DNA from: Methylophilus sp.
Lineage (GTDB): Bacteria; Pseudomonadota; Gammaproteobacteria; Burkholderiales; Methylophilaceae
Length of the DNA: 64,000 nt
Direction of reading: 5' to 3'
NCBI GenBank assembly: GCA_030696695.1
Contig: JAUYRP010000034.1
Span: forward strand, 620,001-684,000
In this document: positions 25,908 through 34,074 of the stretch, piece after piece
How positions within the stretch are numbered: position 1 is the first letter of the stretch
Layout: each line of letters begins with the position of its first letter
Program-made: the position numbers and the translations under genes
The notes under the pieces: model-generated
What the model was told of the DNA's origin: nothing
Database searches by the model: none
The model's input: only the letters and a program-made list of their open reading frames with translations

Positions 25908-28178
25908 ATGATGAACGTGAATAAAAAAATAATTGCATTAGTGGTTGCAAGTGTATTCTGCCAGTTAGCAATTGCAGAAGAAAACGTGGACGATAAAAGT
26001 ATTGCGCTAGAATCAATCGTAGTAAAGGGTATCTTGCCTGAAAAGTTGGAATCAGTGCCAGGCTCTTATTCAATTGTGGATGAGAAGGAGCTTGAAGCGA
26101 GAAGACCGTTTTCAATCAAAGAGGCATTAAGTTCAGTACCAGGTCTCAATATCATTCAAAATGAAGATCCGCTTGGACTCGCACAAAACATTGGTTTACG
26201 CGGAATGGATCCAAGGCGTAGTGCAAGAACACTGCTGATGGAAGATGGTCTGCCACTTTATTTAGCACCATACGGAGATCCGTCTTCTCACTACATTCCT
26301 ATGCTAGAACGTGTACAACGTATAGAGGTGGTGAAAGGGTCAGGTCAGGTGCTGTACGGCCCACAAACTGTAGGCGGCATGATTAATTTTGTTACACGTC
26401 CAATCCCAAAAGATGGTATCCATGGGACGGTATCAGGCATGGTTGGAAATAACGATTTTACAGGCGTGTATGCCAACATAGGTGCTGGTGGTGAAATGGG
26501 TGGCGTCATGTTAGATATCTCTAACAAAAAAGGCGATGGTATTCGCGATAACCATGAGTTTGAAGTGACTGATATCACACTAAAAGGGCAGCTAAACATC
26601 AATGACCAACATACTCTAGTGGCAAAAGTGGGTACTTACCAAGAGCACTCCAATGTATCTGAAACAGGCTTGGGTACTATCGATTATGCGCGTGATAAAT
26701 TCCAAGCGCCTTCTGGCAAAAACGATGCTTTTGAACATGACCGTAAATTTGCGCAGTTGCAGCACATCTTTGATATTAACGATAACGCAAGATTAACCAC
26801 ACAAGCTTATTATGTGCATGCTTACCGTAGCTCATTTCGTCAAACGGATGCGCCTGGCGGATATGATGATGAGGAGGTGGGCCAGTCTACAGGTGTCACC
26901 ATTATGGACCGCTGCTCTGGCTTAGTGCTTACTGAGGAAACGGCTGATACCTGTGGTGGTCGCCATCGTCCGAGAAGTTACAACTATTACGGTTTTGAAC
27001 CGCGCCTAGACTTTAAACATAGTTGGTTTGGGGTAGAAAGCGACGCCGTGGTTGGCTTTAGGCTACATCAAGAAGACATCAAACGTCAGCAATACAGAAG
27101 CGCAAATCCGTTAGCGCAGAATTTGGCTTGGGCAAAAGCCAATGGTCAGTTTAGAGAAGATATTCGTATTGAAGTCGAAACAAAATCGTACTATGCGCAA
27201 AACACACTTCATATCGGAGATTTTGATATTACTCCAGGGGTGCGTGTGGAAGACATGGAGTTTAGAACTAGGGTCAATCAAGCGGGTGGTGATCCTCAAA
27301 ATGCAAATGTCACCAATAACCAGACAGAAGTGTTGCCCGGTTTTGGTGTGGCTTGGAATGGCATCGCTAATACGACTGTATTCGCTGGTGTGCATAAAGG
27401 ATTTTCTCCACCACGCCCAGATCGTGATTTACGCGCTGATGGACCAAACACGGCTGAGGTCGATAAAACTTCACCCGAAACCAGTATTAATTGGGAATTT
27501 GGCTTACGTTCTAAATTCTTCAAGGGTGTTGCGTTTGAATCTACTTTATTCCACACCAAGTTTGAAGATATTGTAGTGAGAACGACTTCCGGTTCTTTTG
27601 ATAATGCGGGTAAAGCCGTGATGACAGGTATTGAGTTTGCTGGACGTGTTGATTTTGGGCAGATTTTTGACACAGCGCATAATTTCTATGCAATGGCGAA
27701 TTACACCAACCTATGGACAGCGAAATTTGACAGCACCAGCGTCAATGCATTTTCTACAGTGAATGGATTGGGTGAAATTGAAACTGCGGGTGATGGGGTA
27801 ATTAGCGGTAAGCGTTTACCTTACGCGCCAAAACATATGGCATCTATTAGCTTTGGTTATCAACATCCTGTAGGTTTAGATGCCCGAGTTGGCTTGGACT
27901 ATATCAGCAACCAAGAGGTGGATGGACCTTTCCGTGATTATGTATTAAATGCAGCTGACCCAACAGGTGCAGACGCAACACTGTCTGGCTTGTCTGGGGA
28001 TATCCCTTCTTACACTTTGTTTAATGCGTCTGTTAACTTTAAGCCAGTAGGCTCAAAAATGACTTATTTCTTAAGTGGACATAACTTAACCGACAAAGAG
28101 TATTTGGCTAGTCGGGTGGATGGGATGTCTGCTGGTCGTGGACGCCAAGTATTTGGTGGAGTTCGATTTGACTTCTAA
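25908..28178 (+). CDS. TonB-dependent outer membrane receptor, FecA-like
   Basis: The 756-residue protein starts at ATG 25908 (or 25911) behind AAGGGAG. It has a signal peptide ending AIAEE, a short N-terminus, a TonB-box-like segment (ESIVVKGI), a plug domain (NIGLRGMDPRRSARTLLMEDGLPLYLAPYG; the key pattern is LRGMDPRRSARTL) with VKGSGQVLYGPQTVGGMINF, and a 22-strand barrel ending in Phe (GGVRFDF). It resembles FecA-type receptors for metal chelates. Its place between the mxa and xox operons, with operator-like dyads, makes a lanthanide-chelate importer plausible, as for LanA and LutH; unproven. No signalling-domain extension is seen. Confidence 0.9.
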   Translation: MMNVNKKIIALVVASVFCQLAIAEENVDDKSIALESIVVKGILPEKLESVPGSYSIVDEKELEARRPFSIKEALSSVPGLNIIQNEDPLGLAQNIGLRGMDPRRSARTLLMEDGLPLYLAPYGDPSSHYIPMLERVQRIEVVKGSGQVLYGPQTVGGMINFVTRPIPKDGIHGTVSGMVGNNDFTGVYANIGAGGEMGGVMLDISNKKGDGIRDNHEFEVTDITLKGQLNINDQHTLVAKVGTYQEHSNVSETGLGTIDYARDKFQAPSGKNDAFEHDRKFAQLQHIFDINDNARLTTQAYYVHAYRSSFRQTDAPGGYDDEEVGQSTGVTIMDRCSGLVLTEETADTCGGRHRPRSYNYYGFEPRLDFKHSWFGVESDAVVGFRLHQEDIKRQQYRSANPLAQNLAWAKANGQFREDIRIEVETKSYYAQNTLHIGDFDITPGVRVEDMEFRTRVNQAGGDPQNANVTNNQTEVLPGFGVAWNGIANTTVFAGVHKGFSPPRPDRDLRADGPNTAEVDKTSPETSINWEFGLRSKFFKGVAFESTLFHTKFEDIVVRTTSGSFDNAGKAVMTGIEFAGRVDFGQIFDTAHNFYAMANYTNLWTAKFDSTSVNAFSTVNGLGEIETAGDGVISGKRLPYAPKHMASISFGYQHPVGLDARVGLDYISNQEVDGPFRDYVLNAADPTGADATLSGLSGDIPSYTLFNASVNFKPVGSKMTYFLSGHNLTDKEYLASRVDGMSAGRGRQVFGGVRFDF

Positions 28179-28205
28179 TCATTAGTATTGAATTACCTAG
28201 GTTTT

Positions 28206-28229
28206 AAAGGGGCGTAAGCCCCTTTTTTT
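28206..28229 (+). terminator. Rho-independent terminator behind the TonB receptor
   Basis: AAAGGGGC-GTAA-GCCCCTTT followed by further T residues, 28 bp behind the receptor stop codon. Confidence 0.9.
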
Positions 28230-28278
28230 ATTGAACATTATGGAAAGTTATTAAGCAGGCGCCAAGTACAAGTATAGG

Positions 28279-28308
28279 TGCAACTGCAAGTGCAAGTGCA
28301 AGTGCAAT
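28279..28308. repeat. tandem hexamer, five units of TGCAAN
   Basis: TGCAAC, three TGCAAG and TGCAAT stand head to tail between the convergent ends of the TonB-receptor and rr3 genes. A short simple repeat, open to slippage; no function evident. Confidence 0.7.
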
Positions 28309-28320
28309 TTGTGCTGAATG

Positions 28321-28962
28321 TTAAACCTGTAAGATGTTTAATTTAATCGCAGCCAGTACCAATTGCGAGCCGTTTTCTACATTCAGCTTTTGGCGCAAAC
28401 GCGTTTGCGTATTGGCAATGGTCTTGTAATCAAGGTGCAAAGTCTTCGCAATATCTTCCAATGTTAAGCCTTTTGCCAATAACTGAAATACCTCAAACTC
28501 TCGTGCACTCAAGTCATTGGTGATTGTATGTTCATCCGCTTGATTGATGGCAATTTGTTGTGCAATATCTGGGCTGATATAACGCTTTCCTTTTGCCACC
28601 GTAATAATAGCCTCAACTAATACCTCAGGTGCGCTGGCTTTGCTGACATAGCCTTTCGCGCCACTTTGTAGCGCTCTCGATGAATATACTGGGCTGTCAT
28701 GCATGCTGAATATGACAATATTTGCTTTGGTGTCCCTACTCACAATTCTACGTAAAGTCTCTAGGCCGCCAATACCAGTCATTGATAAATCCATAATCAC
28801 GACATCTGGTTTGAGTTCAAAATACGCTTGGTAGCCATGTTCTCCGCTACTGGATTCACCTACCACAACGATATCTGCGCTCTCTAGTAAGTGGCGATAC
28901 CCTTGCCTCACGACCGCATGATCATCTACCAGTAATACGGAGATTTGTTTTCTTGTCATCAT
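28321..28962 (-). CDS. NarL/FixJ-type response regulator, TCS3
   Basis: This 213-residue protein has a receiver domain (VDDH at 12-15, phospho-Asp58 in VIMDLSMTGIGG, Lys in GYVSKA) and a LuxR-type HTH (LSAREFEVF, recognition region DYKTIANTQTRLRQKL). The start overlaps the hk3 stop as ATGA. It is closest in layout to RR1 (with an N-terminal basic leader and a pair located divergent from a methanol dehydrogenase gene). Probable regulator of xoxF and/or mxaF. Confidence 0.92.
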   Translation of the reverse strand: MMTRKQISVLLVDDHAVVRQGYRHLLESADIVVVGESSSGEHGYQAYFELKPDVVIMDLSMTGIGGLETLRRIVSRDTKANIVIFSMHDSPVYSSRALQSGAKGYVSKASAPEVLVEAIITVAKGKRYISPDIAQQIAINQADEHTITNDLSAREFEVFQLLAKGLTLEDIAKTLHLDYKTIANTQTRLRQKLNVENGSQLVLAAIKLNILQV

Positions 28963-30020
28963 GTACCCACCATTGGAATGACGATAGATAACTGACAGCC
29001 ATGACCAGCTTTAGTACTTAAGTTGAAACTGCCTAGATGATTCTCAACTCGCTCGCGCATGCCTGCAATGCCTAGGCCTTTGCTGGTGAGATGAGGATTA
29101 AAGCCAATGCCATCGTCGATGATGCGCAATGTTAATTGCTGGTTAGCTGCTTCAATATCGATGTCGATTTTTCTTGCATTCGCATGTCTAGCCGCATTGG
29201 TTAGGCACTCTTGCACAATGCGATACACGTCAATCGCTAAATCTTCTTGCATTTGGTCGATATTGCCAGTGACATGTAATGTATAAATAGTTTTGTTGTT
29301 TGATTCCGTATGCGTAGCGGTTTGCCATGTGGAAACTAAATGGTTCAAGGCTGCATGGAGTCCTAAATCATCTAAGGCAACAGGTCTTAGTCGATACATC
29401 AACTGTTTTGCCATTTGATAGGCATGCGATGCATGTTCGGAAATCCTGCTTGCGATGGCTTGTATTTTTTCATCGCACTTTGATACAGATTTTAACGAGG
29501 CGGATTCTAGTCGAATAGCATTCAAATACTGCCCCAGTTCGTCGTGTAAGTCTTGCGCAATTTTTCGACGCTCATTTTCTTGCATGCGCGTGGCATGTTG
29601 AAGCAGGCTATGGTTGTGCGTTAAAAGCGATCGAATCTCCATCCACCTTCTCCATGAAAACCATACGGTTGCCACCAGCATGGCCAAGGTTGCCAATGGC
29701 AACTCATCAATATTCAGTGTGCTTTCATGATGCGCTGCCCACTCAATGTATTGCTCGGAAAAATTAAAAAAAGAGGAGATCAAGAACACCACAAAGAAAG
29801 TGGTGGGAATGAGTAATGCATCCCAAATAAATGAAGATTTAAGTGTGGTCTGGCAGGCAGGATTTTGTGATGCAAACAGCATGCGCACAATGTAATGGAA
29901 AGATACCCAACCCACTATCGTCTTTCGTCCCGTATTAATTAGGAAAAATTCCCAAAAGTAGACAGCGCAAAACCATAAAAAGTAGAAAAGCGCACGATGA
30001 AGTCTTGGTTGCGCATGCAT
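28959..30020 (-). CDS. NarX-type sensor histidine kinase, TCS3
   Basis: The frame gives 353 residues. The C-terminal half has HisKA_3 with DLHDELGQY (His159) and HATPase with VDVYRIVQECLTNAARHA-like N box (key part QECLTNAARHA), DDGIGF and GLGIAGMRER. The homology with HK1 begins near residue 47, at SSFIWDALLI and the NIDELP segment before the second membrane helix, so an ATG at 29882 is a possible true start. That would place the dyad at 29941 in its promoter instead of its coding region. No ribosome site is clear for either start. Divergent from xoxF. Confidence 0.88.
   Translation of the reverse strand: MHAQPRLHRALFYFLWFCAVYFWEFFLINTGRKTIVGWVSFHYIVRMLFASQNPACQTTLKSSFIWDALLIPTTFFVVFLISSFFNFSEQYIEWAAHHESTLNIDELPLATLAMLVATVWFSWRRWMEIRSLLTHNHSLLQHATRMQENERRKIAQDLHDELGQYLNAIRLESASLKSVSKCDEKIQAIASRISEHASHAYQMAKQLMYRLRPVALDDLGLHAALNHLVSTWQTATHTESNNKTIYTLHVTGNIDQMQEDLAIDVYRIVQECLTNAARHANARKIDIDIEAANQQLTLRIIDDGIGFNPHLTSKGLGIAGMRERVENHLGSFNLSTKAGHGCQLSIVIPMVGT
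29941..29953. promoter_or_regulatory. operator-like dyad AGGAA-AAA-TTCCC inside the hk3 5' region
   Basis: Matches the motif in all arm positions except the first G. It lies about 60 bp upstream of the alternative hk3 start 29882 and inside the longer reading frame. Confidence 0.35.
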
Positions 30021-30041
30021 TTATATATTCCCAAATTCGCT

Positions 30042-30054
30042 GTGAATTTTTCCC
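30042..30054. promoter_or_regulatory. operator-like dyad GTGAA-TTT-TTCCC in the hk3/xoxF divergent region
   Basis: Same GTGAA-N3-TTCCC arrangement as the site at 9210 between hk1 and mxaF; a lone TTCCC half-site lies 14 bp to the left (30028-30032). It is about 125 bp before the xoxF start. Confidence 0.5.
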
Positions 30055-30177
30055 ATCGTTCAACGGGAGCTATTCTCAATCTACAAAGAGTACATGGGCA
30101 TATAGTGGCGTCGAGGTGCAATTGTAATAAATTGTAACTTAACCCCTGAATAAATTTTATAACTAAGGAGAGTGTGA

Positions 30178-32079
30178 ATGAAGCAACATTGGACATTTAA
30201 GGCCATGTTTGCTGCATTGGGTACGGTAGCCGCATTGGGCATGAGTATTCAAGCATCCGCAAACGAAGAAATCATCAAGCGCAGTAAAGACCATAATATG
30301 TGGGCGGCGCCTGGTCAAAATTTAGCATTACATCGTCATAGCCAACTCAAAGATATTAATACTGGCAACGTTAAGAACTTACAAATGATTTGGTCTCAAT
30401 CTTCAGGCACGCTGCGCGGTCATGAAGGTCAGCCAGTGGTGGTGGAACACAATGGCAAGCCTATGATGTATATGGTTTCAGGTTGGCCAAATATCGTACA
30501 AGCATTGGATTTATCGAATCCTGATCAACCAAAACAAATTTGGAATTACACCAAAAAATCTGACCGTGATGAATCTGCTGTGCCACGTGCATGTTGCGAT
30601 ACGATTAACCGCGGTTTGAACTACGCCGATGGCAAAGTTGTATTTCATACTTTAGATGGTTTCTTGATTGCACTAGATGCAACCACTGGTAAAGAAGTTT
30701 GGGTGACTAAACATGCATTCCCAGAAAAAGGTGAGACACACTCAGGCCCAGCAATGGTAGCGGAAGGTTTGGTGGTAGCTGGCTTTGGTGGTGATGAATT
30801 TGCTGCCCGCGGCCGTACTGTTGCTTATGACCTTAAAACAGGTAAAGAGGTTTGGAAATGCCATAGTACTGGTTCAGACAAAGACCTTTGCTTAACACCA
30901 GACACCAATAAAGCGAATCCACACTATGGTTTGTATGGCCAAAACACTGGCTTAACTTATCCAGGCGATGAATGGAAAATTGGCGGCGGCGCACCTTGGG
31001 CATGGTTCAGCTATGATCCAAAATTACGTGTGATGTACGCAGGTACAGGTAACCCTGGCCACTGGTCACCAGCGTATCGCTGCGGTGAAACAGGTGCAAA
31101 TCTTACACACGAAAAATGTAATACTGTTGATCCAAAAACAAATGTTGGTAAGTTTGATAATAAATGGTCCATGACAATTATGGCCCGTAAAATCGACACG
31201 GGTGAAATGGTTTGGGCTTATCAAAAAACACCATTCGACCAATGGGATTATGACGGTGTAAACGAAAACATCTTGGTCGATGGTTTAAAAGTGGATGGTA
31301 AATCATACGATGCACTCGTGAACTTTGACCGTAACGGTTTTGCTTATGTGCTTGATCGTAAAGATGGTACTTTGTTGCGCGCTCACAAGTTTGTAACAGT
31401 GAACTGGGCAGAAAAAGTAGATTTAAAATCTGGTCGTCCACTCAAAGTTAAAGAGCACTCACCATTTGCGCGTGATGTGAATACGCAAGCTTGTCCATCT
31501 GCAATGGGTGGTAAAGATCAGCAGCCTGCGGCAGTAGATCCAAAAGAGCCAAACGTATTCTATGTACCTACCAATAACTGGTGTATGGAAGATGAACCAC
31601 AAGAGCGTACACATACACAACAAGGTACTGTTTACGTGTTTGCTAACGTGTATATGTACCCAGAAAAACCAGGTGTGACTGGTAAGTTGAAAAAATTCGA
31701 CGTAGTGACTGGTAAAACAATCTGGGAAGTATCTGATCCATATCCAAACTGGAGTGGTGTGTTAGTGACTGATGGTGGCTTAGCATTCTACGGTTCATTG
31801 GGTGGTGACTTCCGCGCGGTCGATCGTAAATCAGGCAAAGTGTTGTGGAGCCGTAAATTAGCTTCAGGCATTATCGGCAACCCTATCACTTACAAAATCA
31901 AAGGCAAACAATATGTGTCTGTATGGACAGGTATTGGCGGCTGGATTGGTCTACCTGTAACAGCAGGCTTAGACATGGATGATAAATACGGTGCGATTGG
32001 TGCTACTGCCATGGCCAAAGCCACAGGTCTCGATAAGATTCCTCAAGGCGGCACACTGTTCACATTCCGTGTGGACTAG
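30178..32079 (+). CDS. xoxF: lanthanide-dependent methanol dehydrogenase, XoxF4 type
   Basis: The 633-residue periplasmic quinoprotein starts behind AAGGAG and has a signal peptide ending IQASA. Cys139-Cys140 form the vicinal disulfide (RACCDTI). DQWDYDGVN carries the catalytic Asp357 and the extra Asp359 that marks lanthanide enzymes, in contrast to Ala in MxaF. Around residues 301-325 there is an insertion with two cysteines (RCGETG...HEKC) not present in MxaF here; together with the Methylophilaceae setting this points to clade XoxF4. It oxidises methanol with PQQ and a light rare-earth ion, passing electrons to XoxG. TCS3 is divergent. Confidence 0.95.
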   Translation: MKQHWTFKAMFAALGTVAALGMSIQASANEEIIKRSKDHNMWAAPGQNLALHRHSQLKDINTGNVKNLQMIWSQSSGTLRGHEGQPVVVEHNGKPMMYMVSGWPNIVQALDLSNPDQPKQIWNYTKKSDRDESAVPRACCDTINRGLNYADGKVVFHTLDGFLIALDATTGKEVWVTKHAFPEKGETHSGPAMVAEGLVVAGFGGDEFAARGRTVAYDLKTGKEVWKCHSTGSDKDLCLTPDTNKANPHYGLYGQNTGLTYPGDEWKIGGGAPWAWFSYDPKLRVMYAGTGNPGHWSPAYRCGETGANLTHEKCNTVDPKTNVGKFDNKWSMTIMARKIDTGEMVWAYQKTPFDQWDYDGVNENILVDGLKVDGKSYDALVNFDRNGFAYVLDRKDGTLLRAHKFVTVNWAEKVDLKSGRPLKVKEHSPFARDVNTQACPSAMGGKDQQPAAVDPKEPNVFYVPTNNWCMEDEPQERTHTQQGTVYVFANVYMYPEKPGVTGKLKKFDVVTGKTIWEVSDPYPNWSGVLVTDGGLAFYGSLGGDFRAVDRKSGKVLWSRKLASGIIGNPITYKIKGKQYVSVWTGIGGWIGLPVTAGLDMDDKYGAIGATAMAKATGLDKIPQGGTLFTFRVD

Positions 32080-32111
32080 TCAGACATAAGTTGATGTAGT
32101 CAATGTCATTG

Positions 32112-32149
32112 AATCGAGGGTGGTGCTCAGGCATCACCTTCGATTTTTT
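32112..32149 (+). terminator. Rho-independent terminator behind xoxF
   Basis: AATCGAGGGTGGTGC and GCATCACCTTCGATT pair around TCAG (two G-U pairs) and a T-run follows. It would let xoxF be far more abundant than the genes behind it. Confidence 0.85.
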
Positions 32150-32291
32150 ATTGGAATGTGCATGATTGATTGTGCGTGCATATTGCAATAAAAGTAGCTA
32201 ACTGTTGTTAAATTGTTATTAAAGTTAGCTAAATGTAAGGATTAAAGGTTTGTTTATGGTGAATACATTTGATGTGAATGGAGTTTTTTCT

Positions 32292-33944
32292 ATGCGTGAA
32301 AATAAGACAGTAAGCCGTGCTTTGCTAATGGTATTGGGAACATTATTTTCTTTGGCTGGATATGCCAGCGATGAAAGCAATGTGACAGAGAAATATGTCA
32401 CCGAGAAAAAAATGGAAGCCTTACGTGTGTGTGCAGACCCAGGCAATATGCCGATGTCGAATGATAAAGGGGAAGGCTATGCGAACAAGATCGCCGCTAT
32501 TATTGCAGAGGGCTTAGGTACGCACGTGACCTACTTTTATCGTCCTTATTTGAATAGAGGTCTGACACGTCAAACCTTTGATAACAATGAGTGCGATATT
32601 TTAATGGACATGACGCCAGATGATGAACGCATGCTCACCACCAAGCCGCTCTATAAAAGTACGTTTGTATTGGCTTATCGCAGTGATAAGGGCATTGATA
32701 TTAAAAGTTTGCATGACCCTAAGCTGTTGAATGATTATAAAGTTGGGGTATTTCAACATTCTGCGATACGCACTGTATTACAAGAGCGTGGCATTAAACG
32801 TGAAAACACGGTGGTGAGAACGATTGCGCATGATGCTGACTTGCGCCTTGAACGACAACCTCATATGGATGTACAAAATATGATAGATGGGCAGTTAGAT
32901 GTGGCGGCGATTTGGGGCCCAATGGCGGGTTGGTATAAAACAATTAAACACGAGCCAATTACCATCGTGCCTGTAAACAGACTTGAAGACGTCACGCCTA
33001 TGGAGTTTCCATTGGCGATTGGTATGCGCAGAAATGCCAAAGACCTTAAAGCTAGGATAGAAGCGGTGATGCTCAAAGACAAAGATAAGATCCAAAAAGT
33101 GTTCGACGATTATGGTGTGCCTTTGGTGCAGTGCGAAGAGTGTGTGATCTCAGGCACGCTTCCCTCGCATGGTCCATACAAAAAGGTAGCGCGAAAAGCG
33201 CATGTGCCAGATCAATCGGACATCGCTACCTTGCCAGCCAAGGTGGACGAAGCGCTCAAACAAGGTTCTACCTTGGAACAGGAATTACATAACGCAACCA
33301 TCGCACGAGACTCCACGCGCATTGAATATCTGCTTAAACGTGGGGCGAAGGTCAATGCCAAAGACAATGAGGGACAAACACCGTTGATGGTGGCTGTGAA
33401 AAGTGGGGATATTAGCGTCATCAATGGCTTGCTTGCTTATGAGGCCGACCCGAACATGCAAGACAACGATGGCTGGACAGCCGCAATGCATGCTGTGCGT
33501 TCCAATGAACCAAAAATCTTCAGATTGCTTGGTAAATATAAAGCGGATTTTAATTTGGTCAACCATGATGAATTAACTGCGCTTGCGATGGCGGTCATCG
33601 ACAACAAAGCCAACGCTGCCGTGGCAATGTTGGACTACAACGCAAATCCAGATTATGCAATGGGCTTAGCTAAATACAATGCATTGATGCTGGCGGTTAC
33701 TAAAAATAACCAGCAAATGGCGCAAACCTTATTGCAGTACAAAGCCAACCCGAATGCACAGAATATTTCTGGCGTTACGCCGTTAATGGCAGCAGCTCAG
33801 GCCAACTTAGACATGATGGTAAGTTTGCTGGTTAAGGCAGGCGCCAATGTGAATGTTAAAAATGTAGAAGGCAAGACTGCATTGGCATTAGCCAAAGAGC
33901 ATGACGCTGAAAAAGCTGTCGAATTACTTCAAAAATCCCTGTAA
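32292..33944 (+). CDS. xoxJ: XoxJ-like binding protein fused to ankyrin repeats
   Basis: From ATG 32292 (TGGAG upstream; 32256 and 32250 are alternatives) the protein has 550 residues. After a signal peptide ending GYASD comes a MxaJ/XoxJ-type solute-binding domain (about 43-280; LRVCADPGNMPMSND, YKVGVFQHSAIRTVL, LDVAAIWGPMAGWY). A Cys-pair linker (QCEEC) leads to about six ankyrin repeats (335-550; e.g. RGAKVNAKDNEGQTPLMVAV, ADPNMQDNDGWTAAMHAV, ANPNAQNISGVTPLMAAA). XoxJ is thought to act on apo-XoxF; ankyrin repeats should add a protein-binding surface in the periplasm. Confidence 0.88.
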   Translation: MRENKTVSRALLMVLGTLFSLAGYASDESNVTEKYVTEKKMEALRVCADPGNMPMSNDKGEGYANKIAAIIAEGLGTHVTYFYRPYLNRGLTRQTFDNNECDILMDMTPDDERMLTTKPLYKSTFVLAYRSDKGIDIKSLHDPKLLNDYKVGVFQHSAIRTVLQERGIKRENTVVRTIAHDADLRLERQPHMDVQNMIDGQLDVAAIWGPMAGWYKTIKHEPITIVPVNRLEDVTPMEFPLAIGMRRNAKDLKARIEAVMLKDKDKIQKVFDDYGVPLVQCEECVISGTLPSHGPYKKVARKAHVPDQSDIATLPAKVDEALKQGSTLEQELHNATIARDSTRIEYLLKRGAKVNAKDNEGQTPLMVAVKSGDISVINGLLAYEADPNMQDNDGWTAAMHAVRSNEPKIFRLLGKYKADFNLVNHDELTALAMAVIDNKANAAVAMLDYNANPDYAMGLAKYNALMLAVTKNNQQMAQTLLQYKANPNAQNISGVTPLMAAAQANLDMMVSLLVKAGANVNVKNVEGKTALALAKEHDAEKAVELLQKSL

Positions 33945-33963
33945 TTACAAGCAACTTCAAATT

Positions 33964-33999
33964 AGGAAATTATCCCAGCGATAGTTGGGATAATTTCTG
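33964..33999. promoter_or_regulatory. double operator-like inverted repeat upstream of xoxG
   Basis: AGGAA-ATT-ATCCC (33964-33976) and GGGAT-AAT-TTCTG (33987-33999) are two copies of the motif; together they make a perfect 12-bp inverted repeat (GAAATTATCCCA/TGGGATAATTTC, 8-base spacer). No T-run follows, so it is more likely a double operator or an mRNA hairpin than a terminator. Confidence 0.5.
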
Positions 34000-34074
34000 C
34001 CAACAATAATAACTGCAGGGCGTTTAATCTCGTGTTGCTGTTATTACGCAATTTATATTTTGAAAGGTCACGCG

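Noticed and set aside
28279-28308. CRISPR-like repeat
   Set aside because: Six-base units in direct contact without spacers; only a simple tandem repeat.
33964-33999. Rho-independent terminator behind xoxJ
   Set aside because: Perfect stem but no T-run, and both arms match the operator-like motif.
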